IMG/VR virus record: IMGVR_UViG_3300024327_000015
Span: 1-42,924 of that record
DNA length: 42,924 nucleotides
Reading direction: 5' to 3' (one strand)
Origin: a virus
How positions within the stretch are numbered: the stretch's first letter is position 1; each line of letters opens with the position of its first letter. Below the pieces are notes generated by a model. The model ran no database searches. It saw only the letters and a list, made by a program, of their open reading frames with translations, and was not told the origin of the DNA. This document shows positions 8,539 through 17,149 of this stretch, in pieces. A program made the translations under genes and the position numbers.

Positions 8539-9650
8539 TGGGCGGCGGTGGCGGTGGCGGAAAGACAGAAACTACAGGAACTACTTATCAGTCTAACTTA
8601 CCAGAGTATGCAAAGCCATACTATGAAGAGTTATTAAAACAGACGGGTAAGGAGATATATGAAACAGATGCTAGTGGAAAAGCTATTGGCGTTCAAGGGT
8701 TTACTCCGTATACGGGTGACCGACTAGCGGGGTTTACTGACCAACAAAAAACATTACAAGGCCAAGTAGCTGGATTAACCCCTACAGCAGGAGGTTATAC
8801 TACGGGCGCTGCAAATGTAGGTACCGGCGTTGATTTAGGATTAGGTGCAGCGACCACAGGAATAGGCAGAGCTTTAGCGTATGACCCTTCTGCAGTTAAA
8901 GATTTAGGTATGTCTGATAGAGCAGTGTTTGATGCGGCTACAGCTGCAAAATACAAAGATCCTTACCAAGCTAATGTCACAGATATGCTCAAAGAAGACG
9001 CTAGGCGTGATGCAGCTATTTCTAAATCAGGTAGAGGTATGGGTTCTATAGGAAGGGGTACTTTTGGTGGGGGACGCCAAGCTTTAATGGAAGGACAAGC
9101 AGATAGAGACTTACAAACACAATTAGCTAAAATTGGGTATCAAGGTGAGCAAGACGCATACAAATTTGCAGCCGATCAATTTGAAAGAGACCAAGCACGA
9201 ACTTTAACAGCGGACCAAGCTAACCTTCAAGCCGATATGGACGCACGAAGAATGGCTCAAGCAGGGGAACAGTTTGAAGTAGGAATGGATAAAGACTTAG
9301 GCTTAGCTGGATTAGAAGCGGGGCTCACAGGGGGTAAAACACAAGCAGCTATTGCGGGCGATCAACGACTAACTGAACTTAAAACCTTATTAGCGCAGGC
9401 AACAGACGCTGACGAAATTCAAAAACTAAATCAAGAAATACTTAGTCTTGAGTATCAAGAGTTTAAAGAAGCTGAAAATTATGAGAAGAACCAGTTGCAA
9501 TATATGAGTGATATTCTTCGAGGTAATGCAGGTGCATTAGGTTCTACCAATGTTCAATACGCAGCAGCTCCTAGCTTAGCTTCACAGATTGGTGGTGGTG
9601 TCGCAGGTATTGCCGGTCTATATGGCGCTATGAGCGGAGGACAAGGCTAA
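8538..9650 (+). CDS. Virion protein with poly-Gly start and coiled coil (370 aa)
   Basis: Begins MGGGGGGGKTE. Residues ~10-45 carry a conserved-looking LPEYAKPYYEELLKQTGKEIY segment. The middle is Ala/Gly-rich, and ~150-310 is a long Gln/Asp/Ala/Lys helical region (QADRDLQTQLAKIGYQ, ADQFERDQARTLTADQANL) that should form a coiled coil. The C-terminus is a Gly/Ala-rich helix (ASQIGGGVAGIAGLYGAMSGG) able to insert in a membrane. Length, helicity and place before the giant protein fit an internal core or ejection protein. The start has a strong GGAGGG upstream, and the gene ends with a TAATG overlap. Confidence 0.5.
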   Translation: MGGGGGGGKTETTGTTYQSNLPEYAKPYYEELLKQTGKEIYETDASGKAIGVQGFTPYTGDRLAGFTDQQKTLQGQVAGLTPTAGGYTTGAANVGTGVDLGLGAATTGIGRALAYDPSAVKDLGMSDRAVFDAATAAKYKDPYQANVTDMLKEDARRDAAISKSGRGMGSIGRGTFGGGRQALMEGQADRDLQTQLAKIGYQGEQDAYKFAADQFERDQARTLTADQANLQADMDARRMAQAGEQFEVGMDKDLGLAGLEAGLTGGKTQAAIAGDQRLTELKTLLAQATDADEIQKLNQEILSLEYQEFKEAENYEKNQLQYMSDILRGNAGALGSTNVQYAAAPSLASQIGGGVAGIAGLYGAMSGGQG

Positions 9651-10930
9651 TGAGCATTAAAAATATAATTCAACAGGAAAATGATTTGCAGGAAATGTCT
9701 CCGCGATCATTAGCTAACTATCTTAATAATCCTACTGGTCAATATAATCCTTACCTTGTCGCAGGAGAGTTACAGCGCAAAGAAGCATTTGCTCAAAGAC
9801 AAATGACAGAAGTTCCTCAAGGAACAGTAGTAGACGAGTTAGTAGCTACTGCCGCACCTATGGGTGGAATGCCTATGGGTGGAATGCCTATGGGTGGAAT
9901 GCCTATGCCTAGACCTGAAGAAATGGTAAGTGAAAGTATTACTGAGACTGGGATTTCTAATTTACCTGCACCAAACATAGGACAGAACTACGCAGACGGT
10001 GGTATCGTTGGATATGCTGAAGGCACTTTAGTTGGAGAAGATGACATATTACAATCGGGAGAGTTTAGATATGAAGAAATGGGTCCAGAAAATGAAAATT
10101 ATGAAGCTTATTTAGAAGAAGTAAGAAAAATACCAGAGCCTTCATTTAGTGGTATAAATCAAATGAAAAGAAATGAAATGATACAAAAAGTAAAAGATAA
10201 ATATAAATCTCCTTACAAAGAAAAAATAGACGCAATTGAAGCAGAAAATACAGGCGGATTTTATTTTGACCCTAAAACATCTTCAGGATTTAATCCTTTG
10301 CGCGGGATAGATTTCCGTCAATATACTGACCAACAAAGAGAAGATTTAAAGTATCTTAGAGATCAAGAAGAAAAATATTATACGGGCAAGTCTGATATTC
10401 AAAACAAACTTAAAGAACAAAAAGCAATAAAGGCGGCAGAAGAAGCAGAAGCTAGAGGTTTAGCGGCACTTAAAGCTTCAGAAAATAAAGCAAATTCTAG
10501 GGCAGAGCGCGATGCATGGTTAGCGCTTGCAATGGGTGGTGCTAAAACTATGGCCGGACAATCACCGTTCGCATTAACTAATATTGGTGAAGGTCTAGGT
10601 GCAGGTATTGGGGCACTTTCACAAAGTGATGCAAATGAAAGAGCTAGAGTAGATGCACAACGAACTGCTTATGAAAAATACATGTATGACATGAATGCTA
10701 ACCAAAGACTTTCAGGCAAAGAGTATGCTGATTTAATAACAGATATACAAGCTACTGTCGAATACCGAAATCTATTAGAGCAAAAAGCAGAACATTATAA
10801 TATAGATATAGACGACCCAGATTATCAGTTACTTATTAAAGCAACTATCCGAGAACTGCTACCTCTTTATGGTAACTCTGGCGCTTCTAATTCAACAATA
10901 GTTAATGGTAAAACTTTTAGCGGTGTCTAG
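9650..10930 (+). CDS. Virion-associated protein with PMGGM repeats (426 aa)
   Basis: Overlaps the previous stop. The first ~60 residues (SPRSLANYLNNPTGQYNPYLVAGELQRKE) are a recurring N-terminal block in environmental podovirus structural proteins. Three PMGGM repeats follow (see 9857-9901), then ADGGIVGYAEG and a DDILQSGEF segment that echoes the GGYAEGG … SQGEFVIPA pairing of the 770-residue protein. Residues ~215-280 are a charged coiled coil (KEQKAIKAAEEAEARG), and ~285-330 are small-residue helices. A minor virion or ejection protein is inferred. Confidence 0.5.
   Translation: MSIKNIIQQENDLQEMSPRSLANYLNNPTGQYNPYLVAGELQRKEAFAQRQMTEVPQGTVVDELVATAAPMGGMPMGGMPMGGMPMPRPEEMVSESITETGISNLPAPNIGQNYADGGIVGYAEGTLVGEDDILQSGEFRYEEMGPENENYEAYLEEVRKIPEPSFSGINQMKRNEMIQKVKDKYKSPYKEKIDAIEAENTGGFYFDPKTSSGFNPLRGIDFRQYTDQQREDLKYLRDQEEKYYTGKSDIQNKLKEQKAIKAAEEAEARGLAALKASENKANSRAERDAWLALAMGGAKTMAGQSPFALTNIGEGLGAGIGALSQSDANERARVDAQRTAYEKYMYDMNANQRLSGKEYADLITDIQATVEYRNLLEQKAEHYNIDIDDPDYQLLIKATIRELLPLYGNSGASNSTIVNGKTFSGV
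9857..9901 (+). repeat. Three tandem 15-bp in-frame repeats (PMGGM)
   Basis: CCTATGGGTGGAATG occurs three times without mismatch at 9857, 9872 and 9887, encoding PMGGM x3 in a flexible linker. Perfect identity suggests recent slippage, so copy number probably varies between relatives. Confidence 0.95.
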
Positions 10931-10943
10931 GGTATAATAGGAC

Positions 10944-13900
10944 ATGCCTATTTACGAGACAACATTGCCTGATGGACAACCTTTACAAGTTATAGGACCA
11001 CCAGGCGCTACACCTCAAGAAATTTCTCAAGCAGCGATTCAGATTGCTAGTCAACAAACACCCCCTCCAAGTACCATTACTCCTAACTACACTTTAGGTA
11101 GAGCAATTACTGGCGGGTGGGATACCGGCGTAGAGCGAGTTAAGTCTACCTTTGGTGACGTTATTCCTGCAATGGCAGCGAATGCTTTAGGCTTTGAGGA
11201 CTACGCTAAACGGCAAATGGAAGAAGCAAGGCGTTCTGAAGAAAAAATAGCGAGGATGTATACCCCTGAATTTGAGTCTTTTAAAGACGTAGATAGTCTA
11301 GGTGGAGCTGCTCGTTTTGTTGCGGGCACAATAGCAGAACAAGGTCCTAATTTATTAACCATGATTGGGTCGGGTGGGGTACCTGCGATAGGCGCAAAAT
11401 TAACCGCTAAAAAGTTTGCACTTGAATTAGCTAAAAAATATCCTAAGATGCCTACTGAAGAAATTATTAAACGCGTAGCTAAAAGACAAGGGCTCGCTCA
11501 AAATGTAGGTGTGTTTTTAGGTTCTTACTCTCTTAATGCTCCTGAAGTATTTAATAATATATATCAAGAAACGGGCCAACTAGAAACAGGCACATCATTA
11601 CTATTTGGTGCAGCTGCCGCTTCATTAGATTCTGTTCTTCCAGCCACGATGCTTAAAAAATTAACTCCTATTCAAAAAACAGACATAGCGGGGGCACTCC
11701 TTTTAAAGTCTGGGGCTAATCCTTCTTTAGTTAATAAAGTATTTACTGGTATGGCAAAAGGTGCAGCGACTGAAGGTGTGACTGAAGGAATGCAAGAAGC
11801 TATTAGTATTAGTGCTGAAAACTTTGTTGCCGGTAATCCTCAAATCTTTGGTAGTGAAGACTGGGACCGAATTATGGAGTCAGCAGTAAGAGGCGCAATA
11901 GCCGGTGGATTCTTCAGAGGAGTAAGTTCTCCGATTGAAGGCAGTGAGTCTGAGTCTTTATTAAACACTTTAGATAAACCAACAGGTACACCTGGTTTAG
12001 ATACAGGCGACGTAGACTTAAACACAGGTGCTGAACTAGGTAAAAATATAGCGAAAGGAACTCAAGGAGAATTGTTAGGGGTAGAGTTAAATGCAATGTT
12101 CAAACGAAGAAAAGAGGCGGCGGACATACAAGGGCTTACAATAATTAAACCAGATATTCAAGAAGAATTTAAAGAAGCTATAAAAATATCAGAAAAAATG
12201 ATAGAAGGGCAAGCTGTTAGTGTTAGAGAAGTTTTTAATTACAACCCTAAAACTAATAAATGGACAAAAGTAAGAGAAGAACTTGTAGCAGAAGCCGTGA
12301 AAGAGGTAGACGACGATGATGAGGCAGATATAGAACTTCCATATGAAGGGTTTAGACCTCCAGAAGGTATGACAATTGAAGAAGGTATAGCGTATTACAA
12401 TGGGCTAGATGAAATAGAACAAATTAATTATGAACCACCACAGGAGACAATCCAAGATGAACCCACAACTATTGATGCCGTTGACAGAAATAAAATTATT
12501 AGAGGAAGCGATGCGTTACCTCTCGAATCCGCTACCGGCGAAACTGCCGCCGAACTTGGAAGTCCTGTCGGAGGAAAAGTGGAAGTCGATACTGGTCCTG
12601 TTTCACCAACTGGAGAGCGAGCGGATGTCGTCAATCCTGCATTAGAAGAAACAGTTGAAGAAGCTTGGGAAGAAATGTCTATATCGGAGATTCCTTTTGC
12701 TAAACTAAGTTCTGAAAATAAACAACGCTTAAGAGAGGCAAAAGAAGATGGAGAACTGACGGGACAACTTGTAGATCAAATTGATGGGGAGCTAGGGTTT
12801 CAAGAATCACGAACTGCTCCCCCTAAAACGTATACCTTTGAAGGCAAACCTACACAACAAACTACAAAGAAAGTAAGACCAATTATTAAAGACGCGGTAA
12901 AGGTTGATGCGCTACGAGTACAATTTATGGACGTTGATGCAGCAGATAATTATCAAGGACTTGGAGACTCTTATAATAATGCTAGGTCTTTAGAAGAAGC
13001 GATAAATCAAACTTCGGCGTATACAGATGAGTATATAATCAAAGAAGCTGAGCATCTATTAGATAAAGAGGTAGAGAATCTAAAAGACTTTGCGGGTCAA
13101 GAAAAAGATTTTGCTCTAGACGTAAAAAATCTTCAACGTGAAATAAAACAACTAGAAAGATTTATAAAAAAATATAAAGACGTTAAGCCCACACAAGAGC
13201 AAACTCAAACCGCTACACCTGCCCAAGACAACATACAAGAATCACGAACTGAAACAGAAGGCACAGGACAAACTGCAGCGACAGTATTAGCAGACCTTGT
13301 AAAAGAGTTTGGTAACAACATTAATAAGATGATAGAAAAAGGTAAGTTAGTTATTGTAGACAACGTAAGTCAACTGCCTGCTAACATTACTATGTCTTCA
13401 ACGGCTAATGGAGCCTTTGATAATAACTCAGGCATATCTTATTTAGTAGCTGACCGTATACAAAAAGGTCAAGGGCGTCGCATATTATTACATGAGATAG
13501 GTGAGCATTATGGATTAGAGAAAATGGTAGGCAAAGACTACATGCCTCTACTTAACCGTCTCAAAACATTAAGAAAACAAAACGCAGATATAGATGCGCT
13601 CTTTGGTGAAGTGCAAGAGCTGTACCCAGAATTTGAAGTAGACAGTAAGCCTTTCTTACAAGAGGTCATGGCTAAGCTAGGCGAAAAATCTCCTAACAAC
13701 ACATTGTTTAGACGCATGGTAGGTGCAGTCAAAAACTTTTTACGCAGGTTGGGGATATACGACGTCAATCGTTTTAGCGACGTTGACATACAAGACATGA
13801 TCTTAAACTCTTTAAGAGTTTCTCTAGCAGAGAATACTGGTAAGTCACTGGCATCAAGTACATCAGATACTCCAGCTGTACAGATGTCTAAAAATGTAGA

Positions 13901-16900
13901 AGCTACAGCAGAACGACGAGAGCAACAACGTGAATCAGTTTCGCCAAAAAGTAAAACAACTCAAGAATCAAGAGTAGATAATAAAAACATTCAGTTCTCT
14001 AAAGAGAATCCTCCAGGTGGAGTTAACCCTACACAAGACAATGCGTTGTTTAAATATGCAGGTGACTTGCAACAGAAACTACCTCTTCCTACAAAAGATT
14101 ACATAGATGGTGTTTGGCAAAAAGTTTTAGAATTACCTACATGGATTAAAAAAGCCTGGACCGGTATGTTAGGTCTACAAGCTATGGTTGATTTGTATGA
14201 TAAGTATTTACCAAGCATTAAAAAACTTATGAACACGTTAGAACGCCGTGCGGCAGAAGTAGAGACCACACGTGCAGAAGTAGATGTCTTAGGTAATTTA
14301 GGTATGGATGTTATTCAAGGAAAAGAACGACGACTTATTGACTACGACGAAAAAACTGGACAAGTTAAAATAGATGATAACGGGCAAGTTGTTCTGACAG
14401 ATAAAACAACAAGTAGAAAGTATACAGATGGGCAGTTAAAAACTTGGGAGCAAACGACTTACAAACTTTCAGAACGAGATATTGACCCAAGAGATCAAGC
14501 TAATTTTACTGATCCTGACGTAATAAAGTTTTTTAATTTACCACCAGAGCTTCAAGCATTATCTATAGCATACACTGAAAAGTTCGAGCAATACGGCAAC
14601 AACTTGTTAGACGCATACAAAACTGCGGCAGAAAAAGCTGTTCAAAAAGATGAGACTGCTCAAGAAGTAGTGGAAAGAGTAGTAAAAGAATTTACTGAAA
14701 ACAGATTAAAGTTTTATCATCCGTTTAGACGACGTGGGGATTATGTTTTATCTTACGTCTCAGAGAAAGATTTAGCTGAACACAATGAAATCATGGAGCA
14801 AATAGAAAACTCTGATGAGTCTAAGGATCAAAAAGCATTTAGAAAAGCACAAGAGTTTAAGAGGTATCAACCTTTAGTTCAAACTTCAAGGTATGAAACT
14901 AAAGCGGCGTATGTAGAAGCGGCTATTCGACAAGAAAGCGCTGACGGGATTACTGTACTAAAAGCAGAAATAGATCCTGAGAATAAATCATTTAGAGTAA
15001 GTGGTGAAGGGGCTGTTGGCATAATGCAGGAAGTAACAAGCATTTTACAAAAAACAGATGAAGAGGGAAAACCTGTAGTAGACGAGGCTGTGATTAAAGA
15101 AGTGGCTGGGTTATTTTTAGATGCTCTTCCGTCTCAATCAATTAAGCAACAGTCACGCCAAAGAATTGGTACAGGGGGTTACATAGAAGACGTAGTAGGT
15201 GGCTTTATCGATCTAGGTGCACGTATGGCAACTCAAGTTGCTAACCTAAAATATATTCCAGAGATTAATGAAAATATAAAAGACGTTGGTACTGAGAACG
15301 CTACGATGCAAGCAGATTTAGATCCCACCAATCCCAAAGACGCTTCCTTACAAACTTCGCTTAGTTCAGTTGTGGAAAGACTTGAAGACTCTAAAAGTTT
15401 TTTTCATAACCCTGTAGCCGGCCCAATATCTTCTAGGTTTGCTTACTTAAGTTATCTTACTTCTATTGCTGGTAATGTGTCTTCTGCATTGGTTAACGCC
15501 ACTCAGTTAGCTATTATTGTCTACCCAACACTTGTTGCAGAGTATGGGTTTGGTACAGCTAATAGAGTAATGGGGCAAGCTTTTAGTTATTACTTTGGTG
15601 GTGGCAAAGATAGTAACCGAGGTTTTTTACCAGATCAATCTTTTGGAATGAAAGACGGTAAACTACGAACAGATTTACCAGAAGACTTACAACAGCTTTA
15701 CAAAACCGGAATAGATAATAGTGTGTTTCGTAGGGGTGTAGGATATGAACTTACTGAAATGCGTAAGACAAATGCTAAAGACTTTGTGGGTACTAAAGCT
15801 AAGTTTGATGCATTAATGGGTTGGATGTTTCAAAATACAGAACGAATGAACCGAGAAGTAACTTACATCGCTGGGTATTTAGCGGCTAAAGAGAAAGGTG
15901 ATTCCTTTGAAGTGGCTGAAGAAAAATCACGAGAGTTTACTCGTAGGTCACATGGTACTGCGCTTCCTGAAATAGGCCCTAAATTCTTTCAACAAGATTT
16001 TGGTAAAGTAATGTTCACCTTTAAACGTTACGGTCATGCAATGCTGCATTTACTATTTAAAGCGTTTAACGATGCTTATCGAGGGGAATCTAAAGAAGTA
16101 AGAAACATAGCGAGAAAACAAATACTAGGTATCTACGGTGCTTCGTTTACTTTTGCAGGATTACAGGGGGTACCGTTATACGGATTTACTCAAGCGTTAG
16201 CAGAAATGATGTATGCGATGTTTGGTGATGAAGATGAGCCTTTTGATTTTGAAGAATCTACACGAGAAATATTTGGAGACATAGGATACCGGGGCCCACT
16301 TAATAAACTACTTAATGTGGATATTGCATCGCGTACTGGGTTTGCTAACTTAATTTGGCGAGAAGATCCACGTCGTATATCTGAAGTTGGACTTATGCCG
16401 TATGTATTAGAACAAGGTTTAGGACCTTCCTTCTCTTATGGTCTAAGCGTTAATCGAGGATTACAGGATATGGCACGGGGTAATATATATCGCGGCATAG
16501 AACAGACTCTACCGGCCTTTGCACGTAACCCTATGAAAGCCATAAGGTATGCTACCGAAGGAGCAGTGAACAGAAAAGGTGCTGAAATAACTCCGCTAAA
16601 TCCACTTGATGGATTCTTACAAATCTTCGGGTTTACTAATGAAGACCTCTCTTTACAGTATGCGCGTAATCAATCAATGAAACAAGCAGAGAAAAACTTT
16701 AATGCTAGACGTTCTGGTCTTTTAAAAGCAGCTTATTTAGCCCGCAAGAACGGCGACTTTGATATGATGAGAGAAGTGCAAAGTAAGATAAATGATTTCA
16801 ATAGAAGCACCATAGGGAGCGCGAACCCTATTACCGGATCTTCTCTAAAACGTTCTTATAAAACTACAGAAGACTCATTGAATAATAGCGTTGGTGGTAT

Positions 16901-16952
16901 CACTCTTGGCAAAAGAATTGAAAAAGTAATTCGGAAAGACATGGGTAGCTAG
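10944..16952 (+). CDS. Giant multidomain ejected ('polyvalent') virion protein (2002 aa)
   Basis: The N-terminal ~35 residues (YETTLPDGQPLQVIGPPGATPQE) are a short beta module common at the start of injected phage proteins. Helical, partly hydrophobic segments follow (about 115-240), then acidic linkers. A putative metallopeptidase region around 830-960 has HEIGEHYG at 850-857 (HExGxH, not HExxH) followed by a Glu-containing FLQEVMAKLGE helix. The C-terminal third (about 1050-1950) contains alpha-helical blocks, including FTFKRYGHAM near 1691-1700 and a hydrophobic SSALVNATQLAIIVYPTLV stretch near 1510, resembling the LPD/PLxRFG-type domains of phage polyvalent proteins. Such proteins enter the cell with the DNA. 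The start is ATG at 10944, 13 bp after the previous stop, with an AGGAC ribosome site. The end overlaps the opposite-strand gene by 4 bp. Confidence 0.6.
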   Translation: MPIYETTLPDGQPLQVIGPPGATPQEISQAAIQIASQQTPPPSTITPNYTLGRAITGGWDTGVERVKSTFGDVIPAMAANALGFEDYAKRQMEEARRSEEKIARMYTPEFESFKDVDSLGGAARFVAGTIAEQGPNLLTMIGSGGVPAIGAKLTAKKFALELAKKYPKMPTEEIIKRVAKRQGLAQNVGVFLGSYSLNAPEVFNNIYQETGQLETGTSLLFGAAAASLDSVLPATMLKKLTPIQKTDIAGALLLKSGANPSLVNKVFTGMAKGAATEGVTEGMQEAISISAENFVAGNPQIFGSEDWDRIMESAVRGAIAGGFFRGVSSPIEGSESESLLNTLDKPTGTPGLDTGDVDLNTGAELGKNIAKGTQGELLGVELNAMFKRRKEAADIQGLTIIKPDIQEEFKEAIKISEKMIEGQAVSVREVFNYNPKTNKWTKVREELVAEAVKEVDDDDEADIELPYEGFRPPEGMTIEEGIAYYNGLDEIEQINYEPPQETIQDEPTTIDAVDRNKIIRGSDALPLESATGETAAELGSPVGGKVEVDTGPVSPTGERADVVNPALEETVEEAWEEMSISEIPFAKLSSENKQRLREAKEDGELTGQLVDQIDGELGFQESRTAPPKTYTFEGKPTQQTTKKVRPIIKDAVKVDALRVQFMDVDAADNYQGLGDSYNNARSLEEAINQTSAYTDEYIIKEAEHLLDKEVENLKDFAGQEKDFALDVKNLQREIKQLERFIKKYKDVKPTQEQTQTATPAQDNIQESRTETEGTGQTAATVLADLVKEFGNNINKMIEKGKLVIVDNVSQLPANITMSSTANGAFDNNSGISYLVADRIQKGQGRRILLHEIGEHYGLEKMVGKDYMPLLNRLKTLRKQNADIDALFGEVQELYPEFEVDSKPFLQEVMAKLGEKSPNNTLFRRMVGAVKNFLRRLGIYDVNRFSDVDIQDMILNSLRVSLAENTGKSLASSTSDTPAVQMSKNVEATAERREQQRESVSPKSKTTQESRVDNKNIQFSKENPPGGVNPTQDNALFKYAGDLQQKLPLPTKDYIDGVWQKVLELPTWIKKAWTGMLGLQAMVDLYDKYLPSIKKLMNTLERRAAEVETTRAEVDVLGNLGMDVIQGKERRLIDYDEKTGQVKIDDNGQVVLTDKTTSRKYTDGQLKTWEQTTYKLSERDIDPRDQANFTDPDVIKFFNLPPELQALSIAYTEKFEQYGNNLLDAYKTAAEKAVQKDETAQEVVERVVKEFTENRLKFYHPFRRRGDYVLSYVSEKDLAEHNEIMEQIENSDESKDQKAFRKAQEFKRYQPLVQTSRYETKAAYVEAAIRQESADGITVLKAEIDPENKSFRVSGEGAVGIMQEVTSILQKTDEEGKPVVDEAVIKEVAGLFLDALPSQSIKQQSRQRIGTGGYIEDVVGGFIDLGARMATQVANLKYIPEINENIKDVGTENATMQADLDPTNPKDASLQTSLSSVVERLEDSKSFFHNPVAGPISSRFAYLSYLTSIAGNVSSALVNATQLAIIVYPTLVAEYGFGTANRVMGQAFSYYFGGGKDSNRGFLPDQSFGMKDGKLRTDLPEDLQQLYKTGIDNSVFRRGVGYELTEMRKTNAKDFVGTKAKFDALMGWMFQNTERMNREVTYIAGYLAAKEKGDSFEVAEEKSREFTRRSHGTALPEIGPKFFQQDFGKVMFTFKRYGHAMLHLLFKAFNDAYRGESKEVRNIARKQILGIYGASFTFAGLQGVPLYGFTQALAEMMYAMFGDEDEPFDFEESTREIFGDIGYRGPLNKLLNVDIASRTGFANLIWREDPRRISEVGLMPYVLEQGLGPSFSYGLSVNRGLQDMARGNIYRGIEQTLPAFARNPMKAIRYATEGAVNRKGAEITPLNPLDGFLQIFGFTNEDLSLQYARNQSMKQAEKNFNARRSGLLKAAYLARKNGDFDMMREVQSKINDFNRSTIGSANPITGSSLKRSYKTTEDSLNNSVGGITLGKRIEKVIRKDMGS

Positions 16953-17149
16953 CTAAGCATCCACGTTCTAACCCCCATCAAGTCTCCCTCTACTACTACT
17001 AACGATTTTACTCTTACCTTTGCTCTTTTAGCCCCACTTTCAATCGCATACAAAAGATCCGGCGCTTTTACTGTGGGAATAAAAAAACTATCCCCTGGTT
17101 CCATAGATGAAAACGGCAACACCCATTCAGGATCATTGTGTAGCCGCAT
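16949..17149 (-). CDS. Small conserved-type phage protein (66 aa)
   Basis: Starts inside the 3' end of the primase/helicase gene and converges on the giant gene with shared stop bases. It has a PFSSMEPGDSFFIPTV block, then an Arg/Lys-rich helix (GAKRAKVRVKS) and a short beta end. The 'PGDSFFIPT' type of small protein recurs beside phage replication genes and in my reading may bind nucleic acid. The function is unknown. It is the last gene of the leftward transcript. Confidence 0.6.
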   Translation of the reverse strand: MRLHNDPEWVLPFSSMEPGDSFFIPTVKAPDLLYAIESGAKRAKVRVKSLVVVEGDLMGVRTWMLS

